Assembly: GCF_040054535.1 (NCBI RefSeq)
Contig: NC_090778.1
Span: 8,688,001 to 8,752,000, forward strand
From: Antennarius striatus
Taxonomy: Eukaryota > Chordata > Actinopteri > Lophiiformes > Antennariidae
Reading direction: 5' to 3'
Length of the DNA stretch: 64,000 nucleotides
Below, piece by piece: positions 50,391 through 61,786 of this stretch. Position numbers and translations under genes: made by a program. How positions within the stretch are numbered: the stretch's first letter is position 1; each line of letters starts with the position of its first letter. A model generated the notes under the pieces. The model ran no database searches and was not told where the DNA came from. It saw only the letters and a list, made by a program, of their open reading frames with translations.

Positions 50391-52491
50391 GCAAGACAAC
50401 AAACTCAAATTAAGGCCAGTAAATCATAGTTATAAGAAACATTAAACTGCCACACCCTGTAGCTCTGTAAGGCAGTCACAGCAGTAGTTACATATTATCA
50501 CTGCTAAGATGCTCACAATGACAAGCACATAAACAGGATTTATTTGCCGCTGGAAACATAAAATAACCTCATGGTGGTTCTATAACAAATGGAAAGGAAA
50601 ACAAAAATTCACTAATGACAAAACAGTGCCTCACCAAATTTCACATCAGTCCATCATGTAGTTGTTGATATGTTCCTCTGCTGCAGTCGCTGATTTGTAA
50701 TGCCAGAAACCACAAAGCTCAGCCTGCAATTTCATCTGCTGCTCTCCGTCCACAGGATGTACAAGTTTTATTGGCATTTAGGGAAGATATGAATGGATAT
50801 TGATCCTCGGGGGACTCATTAATATGGGCTGAGGATGAGCTTGCCTTTCTAGACCATAGAAAGGAAAACCAGAAGAATGGTGTAATACTCTGAATGGAGG
50901 AATATCCTAAATGTTCATTGTTCCAGCACTGGTTATCAATTTTTCACTTTTTCACTGCTTAATATATAAGGAAAAATGTTGCACAAAATTACCTTTTATA
51001 GACATTTTAACAGTCAATTTGAATCATGACATGGAACAACACGTGAATGTTTCTCACAAAATGTTGTCAGGAGCTCTAACTCGAGAGTTTGGAAAATAAT
51101 GACAATTTTACCACTTTTGTTTATATCAAGTATATTTTATTATAAAATTTGTAAATTCCTTGTTTGTCTTTTACTCTAACACATATATTTTATGTGTGGA
51201 GCTTAAACACAAGGCTGTTTCTCATACTGCAGGGATTATGGTTGATGTATGACCTCTGATATCACACTGAAACCCCGTCCTGATATGATAAATGACACGA
51301 CTTATCTTTGCCTGGAGACACACAATATGTACTTATTTTGGACCGTGTGGTGTTTTTCTCTTTTCTCAGCTAGAGCAGCAACTTGACCTCTCTGCAAGGC
51401 ACAGAACTGGAGAAGGACCTGGCTGCACAGACTTCATAATATCTGCTATATTAGGAAAAAAATATCACTCTGGCTTGTTTGTATTTCTTTACACCAGTCA
51501 TAACTGTCTTGCCACAGGATGCAACAGTGTCCATCTAGATAGCATTAAGAGCAACTCACTTTGGTGCAACATTTGGATGTAAAATTTAGCATTTATATCC
51601 CTATTAGCTTTTCATGTTTGTACTGTTGCTTACAAGGTCAGGGATACTTGTCCATGTAGGTTGCCAGTTTGGAGGATTTTATTTCCAATGGTGAAATGAG
51701 GGATTTTTCAAACCATGCCACACAGTCTGTCAGAATTGTACCTACAAATCTGTATCATTTAATTCAGCCCAGGTGCCAAAAAAAACTTTTTCTACTGAAC
51801 ACTTGATTCTTAAGTACTTTTTTAAAGTTATTTATATGTTCATCAACATCAGGATTTGAAGTCGTATCTTCAGGATGTGGTTAGCTGTTCTTAGAATAAA
51901 GACAACTTGTTTGTCTCAGAAGAAACAACTATTTGTAGGAGAAGTTAGAGGCCGAAATGATTTTGATAAAACCTGGCACTGACAATGATTCTGTGCACAT
52001 TTCTTACACCATACTTTAATTTAACAGTAGATCATTTCAGCAGTAAACCACCATTAAAGCGGCAAACTGTTGACTTAGCTTCTGTTTGTTAGCTAGGTAG
52101 ATCAAACAAATGTGAAACAACACAGCACTGCAATCAGCTCTTTGACACGGTGAATTTTGACAGATTTTGATTAATTTGTTAGGGATACATTTTTGTCCTT
52201 TAAATGTTGCCTTTCTATGACGACTGATGTAAACAGACTGCTGTTAGTGATTTTTTTCTTTCTGTTCTTGCCCAGTAAGCAAAGGGTTGTGTAAAGGGAG
52301 CCAAACTAAGAAACATTAGTTCAGATATTTTTACTTAGCCAAGTAGCAGATGTTAGAAAATGCAATGGTTTAATAATCCAACATGAGATTTTAACTCTCT
52401 GAGCAAATGTAAACTGACTATTTTTCCCATTTATAAGAAAAGGACCGTTAATTAGTGGGTCAATCCTGGGGAGTCTTTCCTGTGTAACTCT
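50391..52491. other. Region downstream of P2RX7, including its probable 3' UTR
   Basis: The stop codon of P2RX7 is at 52494-52492, so the 3' untranslated region lies in the right part of this block. On the minus strand ATTAAA occurs near 52371-52376 and AATAAA near 51677; which one is used cannot be told. Nothing else is recognised. Confidence 0.4.
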
Positions 52492-52980
52492 TTACAGGTC
52501 TCCATTAGTGCAGGTCCGCCTGGATGCCATCCTAGTAGGCCTGAAGCCACTGTACCGCCCATCTGGACTCGGGTACTCCTCTCTGATTCTCCACACACAA
52601 CAGCGGGGAATAGCAGGGTGGGTGTCGTTCGGTGTTACCCCAAACCTCCAGCTGATGTACTGTCTGTATGCGCAGTGACGCAGGGCATCAGTCTGGTGCT
52701 GATCAGCAGGAGGAGACAGAGGGTCCTGGTACAGGAGGACGGCCTCCAGCAGAGAACGACGCAACACAAGCTGCTCAAACACGGAAGAAGAAGTGATGCA
52801 GACGCCGCGGCTCTGCCTGCAGCACAGCTCCTCCTGGGGGACGGAGGATGGAGTGCAGGAGTCACACTTACACCAGGCTGGTCGACAGGTCCTGGGGTCG
52901 GGTTTGGGTTTACATTCTGATGTAGACTCAATGCTATGATCCAACAGAGAGAGAACAGCTCTCAGGTGTCCTGCATCCTC
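52492..52980 (-). CDS. p2rx7: P2RX7 exon 13, ballast domain and stop
   Basis: The acceptor is attctcttcctgacag. It encodes 162 residues and TAA. It opens with [16 protein letters not shown], then the Cys-rich ballast: [74 protein letters not shown] and DGRYSGFRP. In the mammalian structure this domain binds zinc through such cysteines and a guanine nucleotide; the cysteine spacing is preserved. The tail past YSGF is about 14 residues longer than in mammals. Confidence 0.96.
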   Translation of the reverse strand, partial: EDAGHLRAVLSLLDHSIESTSECKPKPDPRTCRPAWCKCDSCTPSSVPQEELCCRQSRGVCITSSSVFEQLVLRRSLLEAVLLYQDPLSPPADQHQTDALRHCAYRQYISWRFGVTPNDTHPAIPRCCVWRIREEYPSPDGRYSGFRPTRMASRRTCTNGDL

Positions 52981-55900
52981 CTGTCAGGAAGAGAATATAT
53001 CAGTCGAAAATTGGATTAATCATGTAATGAACAATTTTAACACTTTTTAAGTTAAAAAAAAACTCCAATGTGTTTTGATTTAAACCCAGGAATTAATGAT
53101 TGTATACTTATTATATACATCTAAAAATATTAAAAATACTCTATCTAGCTCTATGAACAAGAAGACGACAAAAAGAATGATGAAACTGTTAATAAAATCT
53201 TTGAACAATGGGTAGATTTAAGGCATTCTTTTGCGTGCCCCATCAACTCAAAATGTTATCGAAAGTTCTAAAAAAAAATCCTGGAGCTGTAGAGCTGCAG
53301 TGAAATATGTGTTTCTGCCTGACCAATATCTAACCCCATCCTGAAGCCTTGTGGAAATCAGTGTCAGTAGTCGTAATGCAATTAGGGCAAATTTCTCACA
53401 ATGTTAAAGAAAGTGGAAAAGAATTCACAGATCCACCTCGTTATCTGGATCCAGACCAAACTTTAAAGGGGTTCAGTCCTAAGGCACCATTGTTGCCCTG
53501 GTTGTAGAACTCAACCAGCAGCTCTCGTAATGCTGGATGGATCTCGCTGCAGCAGGTTTACCTTGCGTGGCTGAACACATACGGGCTTGACATCTTGCAA
53601 ACTCTTCTTTCGTGATCTCCTCACCAGTCGAATGTTGTTCTCATCCACATAGGACACACAGATGATGCACTGCAAGACACACACATACCACAACTTATTA
53701 CATCTCGCGAAGCGGTGATGAATTGTAATTGTCAGTGTTTGTGTGTTCGTCCGTCCACCACATATCTTTACAACCGTTGCAGATGGAAAGTTGAAAGAAA
53801 AATTACTCGGGCAGCAAAAGGGATGAAAACGAGATTGTCACCTTGAGAAAACGAGGTCAAGGTCAAATTTCAACTTTTGTACACTCAGGAACTGGATAAG
53901 ATAGAAAGACAAGGGAGACGCCAGTGTGAGTAAGACCATAGATCAAAGCTAGTGCTTTGATCTATCTTACATATCGCTTTATCTGCCGTAGCGGGTCACG
54001 GGGAGCTTTAGCCTAACCCAGCGGTCTTAGGGCATGAGGCGGGACAAACTCCGGGTGCGACGCAAGTGCACCACGAAGCCATACACAAAGACAGACAACC
54101 ACGCACCCCCAGACTCACACACTATGGGCAATCTGGAACAGCCAAGTGTTGTGGTATTGGCACTTCACTTTGGTATTGTCTATTTTGTGGTATGTAATTC
54201 ATCCTCTTTAGAGGTGTAGGTGTGTAACCTGAAAGAGATCAGTGACTGCAAAGTAGTGGTAGGTGAGAGTGTAGCCAAACAGCATAGGATGGTGGTGTGT
54301 AGGATGACTCTGGTGGTGAGGAAGATGAAGAGGGCAAAGGCAGAGCAGAAGACAAAATGGTGGAAGCTGAAAAAGGAAGAGTGTTGCAGGACTTTTAGGA
54401 AGGAGTTAAGACAGGCTCTGGGTGGTCAGGAGGTGCTTCCAGATGACTGGACAACTACAGCTAATGTGATCAGGGAGACAGGTAGGAGAGTACTTGGTGT
54501 GTCATCTGGAAGGAGAGTAGATAAAGAGACTTGGTGGTGGAATGAGGAGGTACAGGAGTGTATACAGAGAAAGAGGTTAGCCAAGAGGAAGTGGGACACT
54601 GAGAGGACTGAGGAGAGTAGACAGGAGTACAGGGAGATGCAGCGTAAGGTGAAGGTAGAGGTAGCAAAGGCCAAACAAGAAGCTTATGATGACTTGTATG
54701 CTAGGTTGGACAGTAAGGAGGGAGAGACTGATCTATACCGGTTGGCAAGACAGAGAGATAGAGATGGGAAGGACGTGCAGCAGGTTAGGGTGATTAAGGA
54801 TAGGGATGGACGTCTATTGACAGGTGCCAGTAGTGTGATGGGAAGATGGAAAGAGTACTTTGAAGAGTTGATGAACGTGGAAAATGAGAGGGAACAAAGA
54901 CTAGAACAGGTGACTGTTGTGGACCAGGATGTAGCAAAGATTAGTCAGGATGAAGTGAGGAGGGCATTGAAGAGGATGAAGAGTGGAAAGGCAGTCGGTC
55001 CTGATGATATACCTGTAGAGGTTTGGAAGTGTGTGGGAGAGGTGGCAGTAGAGTTTCTGACTGGGTTGTTCAACAGGATCTTAGATAGTGAGAAGATGCC
55101 TGAGGAATGGAGGAGAAGTGTGCTGGTGCCCATTTTTAAGAACAAGGGAGATGTGCAGAGTTGTGGCAACTACAGAGGAATAAAGCTGATGAGCCATACA
55201 ATGAAGTTATGGGAGAGAGTAGTGGAAGCTAGACTAAGGGCAGAAGTGAACATTTGTGAGCAGCAGTATGGTTTCATGCCAAAAAAGAGTACTACAGATG
55301 CAGTATTTGCTTTGAGGATGTTGATAGAGAAGTACAGAGAAGGCCAGAGGGAGCTGCATTGTGTTTTTGTAGATCTGGAGAAAGCTTATGACAGGGTGCC
55401 CAGAGAGGAACTGTGGTATTGTATGAGGAAGTCTGGAGTGGCAGAGAAGTATGTTAGAACGGTGCAGGACATGTATGAAGACTGTAAGACAGTGGTGAGG
55501 TGTGCTGTAGGTGTGACAGAGGAGTTCAAGGTGGAGGTGGGACTGCATCAGGGATCAGCTCTGAGCCCCTTCTTGTTTGCCATGGTGATGGACAGGCTGA
55601 CAGACGAGGTTAGACAGGAATCTCCATGGACTATGATGTTTGCAGATGACATTGTGATCTGTAGTGAGAGCAGGGAACAGGTGGAGGAGAAGCTAGAGAG
55701 GTGGAGGTTTGTCCTGGAAAGGAGAGGAATGAAGGTTAGCCGCAGTAAGACAGAGTACATGTGTGTGAATGAGAGGGAGCCAAGTGGAATAGTGAGGTTA
55801 GAGGGAGAAGAGATCAAGAAGGTGGAGGATTTTAAGTACTTAGGCTCAACAGTCCAGAGCAATGGAGAGTGTGGAAAAGAGGTGAAGAAGCGTGTCCAGG

Positions 55901-58900
55901 CAGGATGGAACGGGTGGAGGAAAGTGTCAGGTGTGATGTGTGATAGAAGAGTTTCAGCTAAAATGAAGGGAAAGGTGTACAAAACTGTGGTGAGACCAGC
56001 GATGTTGTTTGGTCTAGAGACAGTGTCACTGAAGAAAAGACAGGAGACAGAGCTAGAGGTAGCAGAGATGAAGATGCTGAGGTTCTCTCTGGGAGTGACC
56101 AGGAAGGATAGGATCAGGAATGAGTACATCAGAGGGACAGCACATGTTAGAGGTCTTGGAGATAAAGTCAGAGAGGCCAGACTGAGATGGTTTGGACATG
56201 TCCAGAGGAGAGATAGTGAATATATTGGTAGAAGGATGCTGAGTTTTGAACTGCCAGGCAGGAGGCCTAGAGGAAGACCAAAGAGGAGGTTTATGGATGT
56301 AATGAGGGAAGACATGAAGGTAGTTGGTGTGAGAGAAGAGGATTCAAAGGACAGGGCTAGATGGAGGAAATTGATTCGCTGTGGCGACCCCTGAAGGGAA
56401 AAGCCGAAAGGAAAAGAAGAGGTGTAGGTGTGGATAATATAAAATATATGATCCATAAACATATATATGTGATCCATACATCCATAAACCTCCTCCTTGG
56501 TCTTCCTCTAGGCCTCCTGCCTGGCAGTTCAAAACTCAGCATCCTTCTACCAATATATTCCTTCTACCAATATATTCACTATCTCTCCTCTGGACATGTC
56601 CAAACCATCTCAGTCTGGCCTCTCTGACTTTATCTCCAAACCTCTAACATGTGCTGTCCCTCTGATGTACTCATTCCTGATCCTATCCATCCTGGTTACT
56701 CCCAAAGAAAACCTCAGCATCTTCACCTCTGCTACCTCCAGCTCTGCCTCCTGTCTTTTCCTCAGTGACACTGTCTCTAGACCAAACAACATCGCTGGTC
56801 TCACCACAGTTTTGTACACCTTTCCTTTCATTTTAGCTGAAACTCTTCTATCACACATCACACCTGACACTTTCCTCCACCCGTTCCCTGCTGCCTGTAC
56901 ACGCTTCTTCACCTCTTTTCCACACTCTCCATTGCTCTGGACTGTTGAGCCTACGTACTTAAAATCCTCCACCTTCTTGATCTCTTCTCCCTGTAACCTC
57001 ACTCTTCCACTTGGGTCCCTCTCATTACCACACATGTACTCTGTCTTGCTGCGGCTAACCTTCATTCCTCTCCTTTCCAGGACAAACCTCCACCTCTCTA
57101 GCTTCTCCTCCACCTGTTCCCTGCTCTCACTACAGATCACAAAGTCATCTGCAAACATCAGTCCATGGAGATTCCTGTCTAACCTCGTCTGTCAGCCTGT
57201 CCATCACCATAGTGAACAAGAAGGGGCTCAGAGCTGATCCCTGATGCAGTCCCACCTCCACCTTGAACTCCTCTGTCACACCTACAGCACACCTCACCAC
57301 TGTCTTACAGTCCTCATACATGTCCTGCACCGCTCTAACATACTTCTCTGCCACTCCAGACTTCCTCATACAGTACCACAGTTCCTCTCTGGGCACCCTG
57401 TCATAAGCTTTCTCCAGATCTACAAAAACACAATGCAGCTCCCTCTGGCCTTCTCTGTACTTCTTTATCAACATCCTCAAAGCAAATACTGCATCTGTAG
57501 TACTCTTTTATGTCATGAAACCATACTGCTGCTCACAAATACTCACTTCTGCCCTTCGTCTAGCTTCAACTACTCTAACTTCATTGTATGGCTCATTATT
57601 TTTATTTATTTGTAGTTGCCACAACTCTGCACATCTCTTGTTCTCAAAAATGGCCACCACCAAACTCCCCCTCCATTCCTCAGGCATATTCTCACTATCT
57701 AAGATCCTGTTGAACAACCCAGTCAGAAACTCTACTGCCACCTCTCCTAGACACTTCCATACCTCCACAGGTACAGTATATCATGTGGATTGAGTGCCTT
57801 TCCACTCTTCATCCTCTTCAATGCCCTCCTCACTTCATCCTGGCTAATCTCTGCTTCTTCCTGGTCCACAACAGTCACCTCTTCTAGTCTTTGTTCTCTC
57901 TCATTTTCCTTGTTCATCAACTCTTCAAAGTACTCTTTCAATCTTCCCATCACACTACTGGTACTCGTCAATAGACTTCAAACCCTATCCTTAACCACCC
58001 TAATCTGCTGCATGTCCTTCCCATCTCTGTCTCGCCAACCTGTATAGATCAGTCTCTCCCTCCTTACTGTTCAACCTAGCATACAAGTCATCATAAACCC
58101 ATTGTTTGGCCTTTGCTACCTCTACTTTCACCTTATGCTGCATCTCCCTGTACTCCTGTCTACTCTCCTCACTCCTCTCAGTGTCCCACTTCTTCTTAGC
58201 TAACCTCTTTCTCTGTATACACTCCTGTACCTCCTCATTCCACCACCAAGTCTCCTTATCTACTTTCCTTCGAGATAACACACCAAATACTCTCCTACCT
58301 GTCTCCCTGATCACATTAGCTGTAGTTGTCCAGTCATCTGGAAGCACCTCCTGACCACCCAGAGCCTGTCTTAACTCCTTCCTAAAAGTCATGCAACACT
58401 CTTCCTTTTTTAGCTTCCACCATTTCGTCCTCTGCTCTGTCTTTGTCCCCTTCATCTTAGTCCCCACCAGAGTCATCCTACACACCACCATCCTATGCTG
58501 TTTGGCTACACTCTCGCCTCCCACTACTTTACAGTCACTGATCTCCTTCAGATTACACTGTCTACATAAAATGTAGTCTACCTGTGTGCTCCTACCACCA
58601 CTCTTATAGGTCACCCTATGTTCCTGCCTCTTCTGGAAGAAAGTATTCACTACAGCCCAGTGGTTCTTACCCTTGTTGGAGGTGCCGAACCCTGCCGGTT
58701 TCATATGCTCACTCACCGAACCCTCCTTCAGTAATTTTTTTTTTTTTTTTAATTTAAGACATAAGAACAATATTTTCCGCAATATAAGGTGCACCGGATT
58801 ATAAGGCGCACCTTCAATGAATGGCCTATTTTTAACAAAAATTTTCATACATAAATCCCACTGGATTATAAAATGCACCTGAGAACTCATCTTCAATGAA

Positions 58901-61729
58901 TGGTCTATTTTAAAACTTTTCATTTATAAAGCACATGGGATTATAAGAAATTGAGAAAATTAAAGGCTTTTAGTTGCAGAAAATACTGTATATGTTTTAC
59001 TGGTGTATTTAATGAATTCTGCGTTAATGTCACCTTTTTCAAAGAACATAACCAAGACAGTGCATGAACTCACACGAAATGACCTACCTGCAAATCAGTG
59101 TGACTTCTGCTGTTGTTATTGAGAGACCAGTTCAGATATGTGTGGCTTCACCTTGGCAAGTGCTACACAGCAAAGTCTGTTCCTGTTGTTTTCCATGCAG
59201 CTTAAGGAAGTGTTCCTTTATTTTTGCCAGTGCGAGACTAGAGTTTGCTCATCTTGACTTTGTAAATCATGCAGAACGCTGACTCCCATCACGTTCCGTT
59301 ATACAGTAAATGTAAATTCACGTTGCACATATTCGTCCTGACCACTTTCTTTTTTTTATCGACATAGTTACTATGAATTCAAATATTAACAAAGCAATGA
59401 GATGACGTACCATCATGACAGGCATAAATAATGCATCATCATGCAGCCAGTGATGGCTAAGGGGGGCGTGTCATCACGAATTGACACAATGTGTCAAACG
59501 TACACAGTGATTCGTGCTGAGACCCTAGTGTTCGATCGAACCCAGGTTAAGAACCACTGCTATAGCCATTTCCATCCTTTTTGCAAAGTCAACTCCCATC
59601 TGTCCTTCTGCGTTCCTCTCCTGGATACCAAACCTGCCCATCACCTCCTCATCACCTCTGTTTCCTGCACCAACATGCCCATTGAAGTCTGCACCAATGA
59701 CAACTCTCTCACTTCTAGGTATGCTCTGCATCACTTCATCAAAGTCCAACCAGAATTTTCCTCTTCTCCTCCAGCTCACATCCTACCTGTGGAGCATACC
59801 CACTAACCACACTGATAGAAAATATCTCAGGATCGAAGATATCTCAGGAACCAGATAAGATAGAAAGACTAAACAAAAGGCGTTATATTCAGGGAGGCAA
59901 GAGGATGAAAATTTGATCACAACCTTGACCTTGAGAAAACTAGGTCAAGATCAAATTTAAACTTTTGGACATTTTTTTGCACATATCTCAGGAACCGCAT
60001 AAGATAGAAAGATTAAACAAAATGTGTTATATTCAGGGAGGCAAGGGGATGAAAATTAAATCACAACATTGACCTTGAAAAACTATGTCAAGGTCAAATT
60101 TTCCCTTTTACACCTTTTTAGGTACACATCTCTGAAACCTGATGAGATATAATCACAAAACAATAAGCAACATTTTCAGGAAGCCAGGGGCACAAAATGT
60201 GTAGGTCACGGTAAAAATTTTAATTCAGGGGTGTCGCAGGATGTTGCAGTTCGTGACTACCTTGTTCTTTACAGGTTTTCATTTACCTTTTATTATTTTT
60301 CTAGAAAGCTGCAGATCACATATCGTCATATAAATCAAATTAAAAGTTCATGTTACCTTCTCTTTGTCTGGGACAGGCTCCACTTTCCTCTGGAAGTAGT
60401 CTTGTCCAACCTCTGCAGAGTAACAGTTCGTTCCTATCAGCCAGTCGATCAGTATGGTTGTCTGGTTGAAAGGTCATAGAGGTTCGTCATCAGTCAACAT
60501 CTCAGACTACATCAGCTTCATTATCAATTCCATACCTGTTATTTTTAATAAAGTAGTTCATTTGAAGTAAAATGTATTTAAACAATGAGAGCAATATCAG
60601 GTTTTCATGCTGTCATTCTCAAAATGTCACGAAGACGAAGGTGTTGCTCAAAGCTCTTTTAAAGGTTAATACATTTCTTAGACCAAAGCTGCTCAATTTG
60701 GAGCTCCTCAACATTGATTCAATACCTGCAGCTGACCAATCAATTCTGGACTCTGTGTTCTATTAGCTGTGATGCCCGCAGCATAAAGGGCACAAAATCA
60801 GCCGGTCAAATTTACTAAGAACATTTTTGGTGGTTAAATGAGAGCAAGGACAAACGTTGCTCAGATTTAGTTCACCACCAAGTAAACACACAGATGTTAC
60901 TGTGGCAAAAAGTAATGCAGTACATACAGTTTGCATTGCTTTGTTAGTGACATCTCTATAGTTTAGCAAGTTCAAGTAGATTTTCTGATTTAAATTTTAA
61001 AACTATTGCTAATTCGTTTATACCAGGTCATGTTTTCTGCTACAAATTACCACTGTAATCTAGACAAAATAAGAGAAACCAGTCTTCACATCCCTCCCGA
61101 CCCCTCACATTGCAGCAGTGCTCTGCTATTTAAAACATACCGGTAGATGCTATTCTTCTCATTCCTATTTTCCACAGTAAGACAGGCTGTAATCTCCGTC
61201 TTTGAATTTGTTTCAGGATTTAAATGTGAAGGTTTTGTGTGGAGTCTAGATAGTGGCATGCTGTTTGTTGACAAGACAAACTTTTCACAGGCTTTGCCCA
61301 CCAGAGAAGAGGTAGAAAAATACATAAAAAGAATCAAGAACCTAAAATTTGTACAAAAGTACAGTACTGTGCAAGTATTTAGGCAGATATACTTAGTCAC
61401 ATTCCAACACTGCTATATGGAGACTCCATTGTCCCTAAATGGAATACATTTGGAGACATTTCACTTATTTTCTGCTATAATCTGGTCTGCAGTGACATTC
61501 AATTCATTCCAACACAGCCGCTCTAAACAATCTCCCTGGTCATTAAAAGGAAATCAGTTCGGTACCAACAGAGACTAAATGAATGAATGGATGCTTGTGT
61601 AGCAGCAGCGGAGACTGAGTGGCCTCTCACCAGGGCGTAGTACGACAACGTCGATCCGATGTAGATGATGAGCTGGATGAAACTGAACTTCCCTGCCTGA
61701 AAAATAAATCAGATTATCTTATGGTGTGT

Positions 61730-61786
<57 letters not shown>

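Noticed and set aside
53971..54205. Plus-strand 61-codon frame near the left end of the LINE
   Set aside because: It is a translation of SINE sequence plus unique flank, not a LINE ORF1.
55548..56477. 309-codon minus-strand frame opposite the LINE
   Set aside because: It is an antisense shadow of the reverse-transcriptase frame; equivalent Ser/Leu/Thr-rich frames occur opposite every copy of the family.
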